NCBI GenBank assembly: GCA_038746745.1
Contig: JBCDKJ010000001.1
Coordinates: 62,001 to 126,000, forward strand
Origin: JANQIO01 sp038746745
GTDB lineage: Bacteria > Pseudomonadota > Gammaproteobacteria > Pseudomonadales > Halieaceae
Direction of reading: 5' to 3'
DNA length: 64,000 nt
Both the position numbers and the translations under genes were made by a program. Below are positions 27,498-35,220 of the stretch, in pieces (position 1 is the stretch's first letter; every line of letters starts with the position of its first letter). The notes beneath the pieces are model-generated. The model was given only the letters and a program-made list of their open reading frames with translations. It did not search any database and was not told the DNA's origin.

Positions 27498-27526
27498 TTG
27501 AAATAAAAAATAAATATAAGCATAAT
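27498..27526 (+). promoter_or_regulatory. ftsK: Probable ftsK sigma-70 promoter
   Basis: TTGAAA at 27498-27503 and CATAAT at 27521-27526 are separated by exactly 17 bases and lie in an AT-rich tract unusual for this region. The ftsK start is about 85 bases downstream. Confidence 0.6.
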
Positions 27527-27612
27527 TAAAGACTGTATAAGGCCCTAATTTTTACACGCTATGCGCAGAAGCGCGGAGGCGTAAACCGAACCAGTCGGTC
27601 TCAGGAGTGAAA

Positions 27613-29964
27613 TTGGCAAACAGCAGCGCGACATCACCCGCAGTTCGCACGGCCAGTGTCGATAGCGCTCGCAGCTTTCTAGGCCCAAGATTGCGCGAGG
27701 GCGCTTTCATAGGCATCACCGCCGTATGTCTCTATCTGCTGCTGGCGCTGTTTAGCTATACGCCGGCCGATCCCGGTTGGTCTGCCACTGGCAGTACAGA
27801 TTACGTTAAAAATGCAGGCGGCCCCGCTGGTGCGTGGTTGGCTGACGTTTTCTTCTCGCTAATCGGCTATGCGGCCTTTTTGTTCCCTCTAATGCTCGCT
27901 GGTCGCGCCTGGGTGCTGTTCCAGCATCGCCACGACGCGATGGCCTTTGATTGGGTGACGTTTACAATTCGGTTGCTGGGGTTGGTTCTGGTGATGATCG
28001 CGGGCACGGCTCTGCTGGCGATGAACGATCTAGGTGGCTCCAGCCTGCCGCAGGGCCTGGGGGGCATATTGGGACAGGCTGTGGGCGGAGCATTCACAGA
28101 GTTTTTTAGCGTTACCGGCAGTCGTTTGATTCTGGTATCAGTGTTGCTATTCGGCATGACCGTGTTTACCGATCTCAGCTGGATCAAACTGATGGAGGAT
28201 CTCGGCTACTGGACGCTATCGGGAGGGTCGCGGCTGGTTACAGCATTGCGCAGGCGCATAGAAGACTTCCGAGATCGACGGGCGCAAGCGCGTATGCAGG
28301 AAGAGCGCAGGGTCGCGATCACCGAGCACGTTGAAAAGGAAAAGAAGCGCAAGCCGCCTAAAATCAAGGCGCCAGCCAAGGCGATAGAGCAGGGCGAGCG
28401 CGTCCAGAAAGAAAAGCAGCAACCACTATTTGATGCACCTGTTACTGGTGAATTGCCGGCGCTGGAACTGCTTGATGAGCGTCAGCGCGACCCAGATCGC
28501 GGTTATTCGCAGGAAGCATTACAGGCCCTGTCTAAGCTGTTGGAACTTAAGCTCGCTGACTTCGGCATCGAAGCGGAGGTCGTAGCTGTCTATCCGGGCC
28601 CGGTTATCACGCGATTTGAGATACAGCCTGCACCCGGCGTAAAGGTGAGTCGCATCACCAATCTTGCCAAGGACCTGGCGCGTTCATTGGCGGTGGTCAG
28701 CGTGCGGGTAGTGGAAGTCATCGCGGGCAAATCCGTTGTCGGCATTGAGATCCCCAATGAAGACCGCGAGATTGTCAATCTAAAGGATGTTCTGGCCTCC
28801 AGGGCCTTTGATGACGCGCGTTCGCATTTGGCGCTGGCGTTGGGCCACGACATCTCGGGTGAGCCCATCGTCGCGGACCTCGCCAAAATGCCTCATCTGC
28901 TGGTAGCGGGTACCACTGGCGCCGGTAAATCTGTCGGCGTCAATGCCATGCTGCTGAGCCTGCTGTACAAATCAACGCCAGCAGAAGTGCGCCTCATATT
29001 GGTGGATCCGAAGATGCTGGAGCTGTCAGTGTATGACGGCATTCCGCATCTCCTCACGCCAGTGATTACCGACATGAAGGACGCGGCCAATGGCCTGCGC
29101 TGGTGCGTGGGTGAGATGGAGCGCCGCTATAAGCTGATGGCCTCTCTGGGCGTTCGGAATCTGGCGGGTTACAACCGTAAAGTGCAGGACGCCATCAAGG
29201 CAGGCGAGCCGCTGGAAGATCCCATGTGGACGCCAGAACCGCTGCTGGATATCGCAGAGGAGGACCAGACACCGCCGCATCTGGAGCCGCTGCCCTCAAT
29301 AGTGGTGGTCATCGACGAGTTTGCCGACATGATGATGATTGTTGGTAAAAAGGTGGAACAGCTGATCGCCCGCATCGCGCAAAAAGCGCGGGCGGCGGGA
29401 ATTCATCTGATACTGGCTACGCAGCGACCCTCTGTTGACGTCATTACAGGCCTCATTAAAGCCAACGTGCCCACACGTATAGCCTTCCAGGTGTCTTCCA
29501 AGGTAGATTCCCGGACGATTCTCGATCAGGGTGGCGCGGAGCAGTTGCTGGGGCATGGCGACATGCTCTATCTACCACCGGGCTCAGCCATTCCGGTGCG
29601 TGTGCACGGCGCCTTTGTCGATGATCACGAAGTCCACAAGGTGGTTGCTGACTGGAAGCGACGTGGGGAGCCGTCATACATTGACGGTCTCCTGGAAGAG
29701 GGCAGTGCACCAGGGGTCATGCCCGGTGAGCGACCTGAAGGCGGCGAGGATGGAGAAGAAGAGGCGGACGCTCTTTACGACGAGGCCGTTCACTATGTCA
29801 CTAAAAGTCGGCGCGCCTCTATTTCCTCAGTGCAGCGCAAGCTGCGCATTGGCTACAACCGGGCAGCGCGCTTGATTGAAACCATGGAAGCTTCAGGTGT
29901 TGTAAGCGAAATGGGAAGCAACGGGCAGCGGGAGGTGCTGGCCCCGCCGCCGGTGGAAGATTAG
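27613..29964 (+). CDS. ftsK: DNA translocase FtsK
   Basis: A 783-residue septal DNA pump that clears and aligns chromosome ends for XerCD recombination. Four or so membrane helices lie in residues ~25-195, a short charged linker (~210-275) follows, then the RecA-like motor with Walker A GTTGAGKSVGVN and VVVIDEFADMMM. A C-terminal gamma winged helix reads KOPS sites (SRRASISSVQRKLRIGYNRA). The linker is much shorter than in E. coli. I prefer TTG 27613 because CAGGAG (27602-27607) sits five bases upstream; GTG 27607 would overlap that site. Confidence 0.95.
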   Translation: MANSSATSPAVRTASVDSARSFLGPRLREGAFIGITAVCLYLLLALFSYTPADPGWSATGSTDYVKNAGGPAGAWLADVFFSLIGYAAFLFPLMLAGRAWVLFQHRHDAMAFDWVTFTIRLLGLVLVMIAGTALLAMNDLGGSSLPQGLGGILGQAVGGAFTEFFSVTGSRLILVSVLLFGMTVFTDLSWIKLMEDLGYWTLSGGSRLVTALRRRIEDFRDRRAQARMQEERRVAITEHVEKEKKRKPPKIKAPAKAIEQGERVQKEKQQPLFDAPVTGELPALELLDERQRDPDRGYSQEALQALSKLLELKLADFGIEAEVVAVYPGPVITRFEIQPAPGVKVSRITNLAKDLARSLAVVSVRVVEVIAGKSVVGIEIPNEDREIVNLKDVLASRAFDDARSHLALALGHDISGEPIVADLAKMPHLLVAGTTGAGKSVGVNAMLLSLLYKSTPAEVRLILVDPKMLELSVYDGIPHLLTPVITDMKDAANGLRWCVGEMERRYKLMASLGVRNLAGYNRKVQDAIKAGEPLEDPMWTPEPLLDIAEEDQTPPHLEPLPSIVVVIDEFADMMMIVGKKVEQLIARIAQKARAAGIHLILATQRPSVDVITGLIKANVPTRIAFQVSSKVDSRTILDQGGAEQLLGHGDMLYLPPGSAIPVRVHGAFVDDHEVHKVVADWKRRGEPSYIDGLLEEGSAPGVMPGERPEGGEDGEEEADALYDEAVHYVTKSRRASISSVQRKLRIGYNRAARLIETMEASGVVSEMGSNGQREVLAPPPVED

Positions 29965-30611
29965 TGTTTGCGCTGGTCTGTCGGCTGCTCGTGCTGTGGT
30001 CGGTGGTGTTTTACAGCCAACAGATAGCCGTCGCTGCCGACGCGCCTGCGCCCCTGGCGACACCCCTGGATTCCCTGTCTGAACGTCTATCCGGCTTTGA
30101 TCAGATTACGGGCGAATTTCAACAGCAACTCTTCAGCGAGGACGGGGCGCTGTTGCAGGAAAGTGAAGGGCGTTATGCCTTACTGCGTCCCGGCTATCTG
30201 CGTTGGCATATCGCTACTCCAGAGGAACAAATCCTGGTCGCGGCGGGAGATTCGCTCTGGCATTACGACGTCGAATTGGAAACTGCTAACGAACGGCCCA
30301 TCGCCAGCGGTGACCCAACCAATCCGCTGACCATTGTCGGCGGCGAACCGCAAGCCCTGGCCGAGTTCTATACCGTTAGCCAAGACGACGCGGACCATTT
30401 TACTTTGCGTCCGCGATTTGCCGATGCAGAGTTTTCACAGGTGGATCTTCTGTTTGACGGACAGCTACCCGCTACTCTCGAAGTTGAAGACCAATTGGGT
30501 CGTCGTACCCTGATTCGCTTTGTTACCTCTGACGTCGACACCTCACTGAAGCCCGAGGACTTTACCTTCACGCCCCCTGAGGGCGTCGACGTCTACCAGC
30601 ATGACCGCTGA
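29964..30611 (+). CDS. lolA: Outer-membrane lipoprotein carrier protein LolA
   Basis: A 215-residue periplasmic chaperone that carries lipoproteins from LolCDE to LolB. A signal peptide covers residues 1-25, ending at AVAADAP. The mature part has the LolA order: LSGFDQITGEFQQQLF, then GRYALLRPGYLRWHI, and GVDVYQHDR at the end. GTG 29964 overlaps the ftsK stop by one base, and its own stop overlaps rarA by 11 bases, so ftsK-lolA-rarA are probably translated together. A second LolA-fold protein lies at 50.9 kb. Confidence 0.92.
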   Translation: MFALVCRLLVLWSVVFYSQQIAVAADAPAPLATPLDSLSERLSGFDQITGEFQQQLFSEDGALLQESEGRYALLRPGYLRWHIATPEEQILVAAGDSLWHYDVELETANERPIASGDPTNPLTIVGGEPQALAEFYTVSQDDADHFTLRPRFADAEFSQVDLLFDGQLPATLEVEDQLGRRTLIRFVTSDVDTSLKPEDFTFTPPEGVDVYQHDR

Positions 30612-31929
30612 CTTATTTGATCAGCGCGGTGAGGGCTATCAGCCGCTAGCAGCAAGGCTTCGTCCGGCGACGCTGGATGATTACATTGGCCAGGAACATT
30701 TGCTGGCCCCGGGGAAGCCTCTGCGAGAGGCCCTGGATCGAGGACTGTTGCACTCAATGGTGCTATGGGGGCCGCCTGGTGTGGGCAAGACCACGCTGGC
30801 GCGGCTGATGGCCCACACCGCCGACGCACATTTTCTGACAGTGTCTGCCGTGCTGGCCGGGGTAAAGGATATTCGCGCCGCGGTCGATGAAGCGCAGCAG
30901 ATGCGTGCCGCCGGGCGTGCAACCATTCTGTTTGTTGACGAGGTACATCGTTTCAACAAATCCCAGCAGGATGCATTTCTGCCCTATGTGGAAGATGGCA
31001 CGCTGATTTTCGTTGGTGCCACCACAGAAAATCCCGCGTTCGAGCTCAATAATGCACTGCTATCTCGGTCTCGCGTTTACAGGCTCCGTCATTTAGAACC
31101 CGAACAACTGGCGGCTGTGCTCGATCGCGCAATCACGCGTCTTTCACCCTCGGTGCAGGCTTCATCAGACGCCGTGGCAAAGCTGGCTTTGGCAGCAGAC
31201 GGCGACGCCCGTCGCGCCCTCAATCTATTGGAGGTGGCAGTAGATCTTTGCAGCACCAGTGACGAGGGTGAGATAGAACTGGGGATGGATACCGTAGAGG
31301 AGGTCCTGCAGGGCAGCCTGCGCCGCTTCGATAAGGGCGGTGATGCGTTTTACGATCAGATATCAGCACTGCATAAGGCCGTGCGAGGCTCAAGCCCGGA
31401 TGCAGCGCTGTACTGGTTCGTCCGTATGATCGACGGCGGTTGTGATCCTCTGTATGTGGCTCGTCGGGTTGTGCGCATGGCCAGCGAAGACATAGGCAAT
31501 GCTGATCCCAGAGCCCTCAGTGTAGCTCTGGACGCCTGGCAGGTGCAGGAGCGACTGGGCAGTCCTGAGGGAGAGCTGGCGTTGGCGCAGGCGATCGTCT
31601 ACGTCGCCTGTGCTGCCAAGAGCAATGCGGTCTACAGCGCTTTCAAGGCGGCTACCCGTGACGTCGAGTCCCAGGGCAGTGACGATGTGCCTATTCATCT
31701 ACGCAATGCTCCGACGCAGCTAGCCCGATCCGAGGGACATGGCGCCGACTATCGTTACGCTCATGAAGAGCCCGATGCCTACGCAGCGGGCGAGAACTAT
31801 TTCCCGCAGTCTCTTAAAGATCGGCAATACTATTTTCCGAGCGATCGTGGCCTTGAGCAAAAAATCGCAGAAAAGCTGCAACACCTGCGCGAGTTGGACA
31901 AACGCAGTACAATGCGCCGCTACGAGTAG
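30601..31929 (+). CDS. rarA: Replication-associated recombination protein RarA (MgsA)
   Basis: A 442-residue AAA+ ATPase of the RarA/WRNIP1 family acting at stalled replication forks. Residues 1-20 contain FDQRGEGYQPLAARLRP; Walker A is GPPGVGKTTLARL, Walker B LFVDEVHRFNK, and sensor 1 lies in GATTENPAFELN. The C-terminal tetramerisation domain has SDVQAEDIGNADPR-like text (MASEDIGNADPRAL). The ftsK-lolA-rarA-crcB-serS order is conserved in gammaproteobacteria. Confidence 0.94.
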   Translation: MTADLFDQRGEGYQPLAARLRPATLDDYIGQEHLLAPGKPLREALDRGLLHSMVLWGPPGVGKTTLARLMAHTADAHFLTVSAVLAGVKDIRAAVDEAQQMRAAGRATILFVDEVHRFNKSQQDAFLPYVEDGTLIFVGATTENPAFELNNALLSRSRVYRLRHLEPEQLAAVLDRAITRLSPSVQASSDAVAKLALAADGDARRALNLLEVAVDLCSTSDEGEIELGMDTVEEVLQGSLRRFDKGGDAFYDQISALHKAVRGSSPDAALYWFVRMIDGGCDPLYVARRVVRMASEDIGNADPRALSVALDAWQVQERLGSPEGELALAQAIVYVACAAKSNAVYSAFKAATRDVESQGSDDVPIHLRNAPTQLARSEGHGADYRYAHEEPDAYAAGENYFPQSLKDRQYYFPSDRGLEQKIAEKLQHLRELDKRSTMRRYE

Positions 31930-31938
31930 TCTGTCCCG

Positions 31939-32313
31939 ATGAAAAGCCTTTTGTTTATTGCCCTCGGCGGCGCTGGCGGTGCGCTGGCCAGGTATGGCCT
32001 TTACTGGCTGGTGCACGGCGCCGAGCCGGTTCGTTTTCCCTGGGCGACGCTAGCCGTGAACGTTGTGGGATCGTTTCTGATCGGGATCGCCTATGTCACG
32101 ATCGTTGAGCGCGGCTTGATCCATCCCGATTGGCGTGGCGTGCTCATGGTGGGCTTTCTGGGGGCATTCACGACGTTTTCCACGTTTTCGCTGGAATCTC
32201 TGGCGCTGTTCGAAGCGGGAAATCATGCCCTGGCGCTGGCCTATATAGGCATCAGCCTGTTGCTCTGCCTGGTATCGGTCTGGGCGGGCTTGAGCATGAT
32301 GCGTCTGCTCTGA
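31939..32313 (+). CDS. crcB: Fluoride channel CrcB (Fluc)
   Basis: A 124-residue protein with four membrane helices, forming a dual-topology dimeric fluoride exporter. GGAGGALARYGLYW, NVVGSFLIGI and GFLGAFTTFSTFSLE (with the pore phenylalanines) are diagnostic. It begins nine bases after rarA. No fluoride riboswitch is visible because it is embedded in the operon, so it probably shares the ftsK-cluster transcript. Confidence 0.93.
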   Translation: MKSLLFIALGGAGGALARYGLYWLVHGAEPVRFPWATLAVNVVGSFLIGIAYVTIVERGLIHPDWRGVLMVGFLGAFTTFSTFSLESLALFEAGNHALALAYIGISLLLCLVSVWAGLSMMRLL

Positions 32314-32347
32314 CGCTGCTTTTACATAACGGAGACTTTGCAAGCCC

Positions 32348-33640
32348 ATGCTGGACTTGAAACAGGTTCGACAGGACACCCAGGATATTGCGCGTCGATT
32401 GGCCCGGCGAGGTTTCAGCTTCGATGTCGAAGCGTTTACTGAATTAGACGCTGCGCGAAAGGCCGCAGATGTCGAGAGTCAGGCGCTGCTGGCTGAGCGC
32501 AAGCAGGCATCGAAGAAGATTGGCGAGCTGGTGCAGTCCGGTGTTGCGGTGGACGAGGCAAAGCGCTCTGTTAACGAAACCCTAGACAAGATCGCTAGCG
32601 AGATAGATGCAGCGACAGAAAAAGCTCGTGCGGCGGGCGCAGCTATCGAGGCCTTGTTGCTGGCGGTGCCCAACCTGCCTGCGGATGATGTGCCTGAGGG
32701 GTCGGATGAATCGGATAATGTTGAACTCGCGCGCTGGGGGAGTGCTCGCGAGATAGCGAACCCTCGTGACCATGTCGATATCGGCGAGGCTCTGGGCGGC
32801 CTGGATTTCGAGATGGCCAGCAAGCTGACAGGTGCGCGGTTCACAGTGATGCAGGGTGGCCTGGCGCGGCTGCATCGGGCTCTGATCCAGTTCATGCTGG
32901 ATATGCACACCAATACCCATGGTTACACCGAGGTGTACGTGCCCTACATCGTCAACGGAGACAGCTTGCGCGGCACCGGTCAGTTGCCCAAGTTTGGCGA
33001 GGACCTGTTCAAGCTGCATCACGACCCCGACTACTATTTGATTCCCACTGCGGAAGTTCCAGTTACTAACCTGGCGCGTGATCGTATCTTCGAAGCGGAG
33101 GAGATGGGCGAGGGCCTGCACTTTGTTGCACATACGCCGTGCTTTCGCAGCGAGGCGGGTAGTCATGGCCGCGACACCCGCGGCATGATTCGTCAGCACC
33201 AATTTGAAAAAGTTGAGTTGGTATCCCTGGTGCCTCCTGGCCAGTCAGAGGCACGGCTGGAGCTTCTGACCAGCCATGCGGAAGCGGTGCTGCAAGCCCT
33301 TGAGCTGCCATACCGAAAGGTGCTGCTCTGTGGCGGCGACATGGGTGCATCCGCCCGCAAAACCTATGATCTTGAGGTCTGGCTTCCAGCCCAGGACACT
33401 TATCGAGAAATATCATCCTGTAGCGATTTTGGCGATTATCAGGCGCGTCGTATGCAGGCGCGCTGGCGCGACCCCGATACCGGCAAGCCGGCGCTGTTGC
33501 ACACCTTGAATGGCTCTGGGCTTGCCGTAGGGCGCACGCTGGTGGCGCTTCTGGAAAATGGGCAGCAAGCCGACGGCAGCGTAACACTACCCGCCGCATT
33601 GGCACCTTACCTGGGCGGCACAGTTACGCTGGAGCCCTAG
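32348..33640 (+). CDS. serS: Seryl-tRNA synthetase
   Basis: A 430-residue class II synthetase. The N-terminal coiled-coil arm spans residues ~27-100. Class II motif 2 is in the stretch CFRSEAGSHGRDTRGMIRQHQF, and motif 3 lies in LNGSGLAVGRTLVALLE. It charges tRNA-Ser and tRNA-Sec. GGAG lies 13 bases before the ATG, a long spacing. It is followed by cysG after three bases. Confidence 0.96.
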   Translation: MLDLKQVRQDTQDIARRLARRGFSFDVEAFTELDAARKAADVESQALLAERKQASKKIGELVQSGVAVDEAKRSVNETLDKIASEIDAATEKARAAGAAIEALLLAVPNLPADDVPEGSDESDNVELARWGSAREIANPRDHVDIGEALGGLDFEMASKLTGARFTVMQGGLARLHRALIQFMLDMHTNTHGYTEVYVPYIVNGDSLRGTGQLPKFGEDLFKLHHDPDYYLIPTAEVPVTNLARDRIFEAEEMGEGLHFVAHTPCFRSEAGSHGRDTRGMIRQHQFEKVELVSLVPPGQSEARLELLTSHAEAVLQALELPYRKVLLCGGDMGASARKTYDLEVWLPAQDTYREISSCSDFGDYQARRMQARWRDPDTGKPALLHTLNGSGLAVGRTLVALLENGQQADGSVTLPAALAPYLGGTVTLEP

Positions 33641-33643
33641 GTC

Positions 33644-35092
33644 TTGGAGTACCTGCCGTTATTCTTCCAGCTTCGCGGTCAGCCGGTTTTGCTGGTGGGC
33701 GGTGGCACGGTAGCCGTCAGGAAGGCGCGACTGATCAGCCGTGCCGGTGCTTTTATTACTTGTGTGTGCCCAGAGATTGATCCTGAACTGCGAACACTTC
33801 TGGAACGTAACAGCGGTCATTGGTTGGAGACCGTTTACAGCAGTGACCATCTTGAGCATCAGAACTTGGTAGTCGCAGCAACACCTGATGAGAACGTCAA
33901 CCGGCAAGTTGCCGACGACTGTGGCCAGCGTCGCATACCGGTTAATGTGGTCGACAACCCGGATCTCTGCAGCTTCATTTTTCCTTCTATCGTAGACCGG
34001 TCCCCGCTGGTAGTGGCGATCAGTAGCAGTGCCACCAGCCCGGTGCTGGCGCGCTGGGTGCGGAGCAGGATCGAAGCCATGCTACCTGCGGCCATGGGAC
34101 GCCTGGCGAGCTTCGTCGGTCGTTTCCGCGATGCCATGCGCGCCGCCACCAGCAGCGAGGACGAGCGCCGCAGGCTCTGGGAGCGCATTATCCATGGCCC
34201 CATTGCAGAGCTGGTTATGGCGGGTCGCGAAGATGATGCTGAGCGCGAACTCAAGACCATGCTGGCACTGCATAAAGGCGACCAGGCCGTGGGTGAGGTC
34301 TACTTGATCGGGGCAGGGCCAGGTGATCCGGATTTAATGACCTTCAAGGCTGAACGTTTGTTGCAGCGTGCAGATGTGGTGCTGTACGACCGTCTGGTGG
34401 CGCCAGAAATTGTCGATATGGCACGTCGAGATGCGGAGCGAATCTACGTGGGTAAGCGGCGTTCTGACCATGCTGTGACCCAGAACGAGATTAATCAGCT
34501 ATTGGCGTCATTGTCGAAAGAAGGCAAAACCGTAGCGCGTCTGAAAGGCGGAGACCCCTTTATTTTCGGTCGCGGCGGTGAGGAAATCGAAGAACTGGCC
34601 GCGCAGAATGTGCCGTTCCAGGTCGTGCCAGGCGTTACAGCAGCCGCGGGATGTGCGAGCTATGCAGGCATTCCACTTACCCATCGAGATCATGCCCAGT
34701 CCGTGCGCTTTATTACTGGTCATCTGAAGAACGGTGAGCTCAATCTTGCATGGGATCAGTTTGGCAACCCGCATGAAACACTGGTGTTTTATATGGGATT
34801 GGCCAGCATAGATATTATCTGCGGCCAGTTGATTGCCCATGGGCGTAACCCGGCAACACCGGTTGCGCTGGTGGAGCAGGGAACAACACGTCACCAGCGT
34901 ACCCTGCGGGGGACCCTGGAGAGCCTGCCAGAAACCGTTAGGGTCAACGAGGTGCATGCACCTACGCTGTTGATTATCGGTACGGTAGTAGCGCTAAGAG
35001 ATCAGCTTTCGTGGTACGGCGAATCCGAGGCGCCTGGCGCTTGGCCGCCTACTGCTGGAGAAGACGGCCACGACGTCGGCTGGAAGGCGTAG
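33644..35092 (+). CDS. cysG: Siroheme synthase CysG (trifunctional)
   Basis: A 482-residue fusion. Residues 1-~210 are the precorrin-2 dehydrogenase/sirohydrochlorin ferrochelatase (YLPLFFQLRGQPVLLVGGGTVA), and ~216-460 the uroporphyrinogen III methyltransferase (VYLIGAGPGDPDLMT, GGDPFIFGRGGEE, and PGVTAAAGCASYAGIPLTHR). It makes siroheme for sulfite and nitrite reductases. It starts with TTG 33644; GGAG at 33631-33634 lies nine bases upstream inside serS. The tail after residue ~460 is Pro/Gly-rich and non-conserved. Confidence 0.95.
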   Translation: MEYLPLFFQLRGQPVLLVGGGTVAVRKARLISRAGAFITCVCPEIDPELRTLLERNSGHWLETVYSSDHLEHQNLVVAATPDENVNRQVADDCGQRRIPVNVVDNPDLCSFIFPSIVDRSPLVVAISSSATSPVLARWVRSRIEAMLPAAMGRLASFVGRFRDAMRAATSSEDERRRLWERIIHGPIAELVMAGREDDAERELKTMLALHKGDQAVGEVYLIGAGPGDPDLMTFKAERLLQRADVVLYDRLVAPEIVDMARRDAERIYVGKRRSDHAVTQNEINQLLASLSKEGKTVARLKGGDPFIFGRGGEEIEELAAQNVPFQVVPGVTAAAGCASYAGIPLTHRDHAQSVRFITGHLKNGELNLAWDQFGNPHETLVFYMGLASIDIICGQLIAHGRNPATPVALVEQGTTRHQRTLRGTLESLPETVRVNEVHAPTLLIIGTVVALRDQLSWYGESEAPGAWPPTAGEDGHDVGWKA

Positions 35093-35169
35093 CTGCGCTG
35101 GCTACTCCTGGTTAGTAGGCTCTTTTACCTGTTCTTAGCCTAGCCAGACGCCCTCTACTCTCTACGCCC

Positions 35170-35220
35170 AGCGGGGCGCTCTTTATGCCTAGCGGGGCGC
35201 TCTTTATGCCTAGCGGGGCT
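35170..35220. repeat. 21-base tandem repeat at the prc 3' end
   Basis: A 21-base unit beginning AGCGGGGCGCTCTTTATG is present at 35170-35190, exactly again at 35191-35211, and partly (AGCGGGGCT) at 35212-35220. The prc stop codon (35210-35212, minus strand) lies inside the array. Confidence 0.9.

Larger units (their letters stand above)
27226..27606. other. trxB-ftsK divergent spacer, 381 bases
   Basis: The spacer holds two sets of nine-base tandem repeats near the trxB side and an AT-rich stretch with a good sigma-70 promoter near ftsK. No lrp gene, small ORF or RNA gene is convincing, although lrp often sits here in relatives. Confidence 0.6.

Noticed and set aside
2745..35220. Repeat arrays as a possible CRISPR
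   Set aside because: Units are contiguous and lack unique spacers, so they are tandem duplications.
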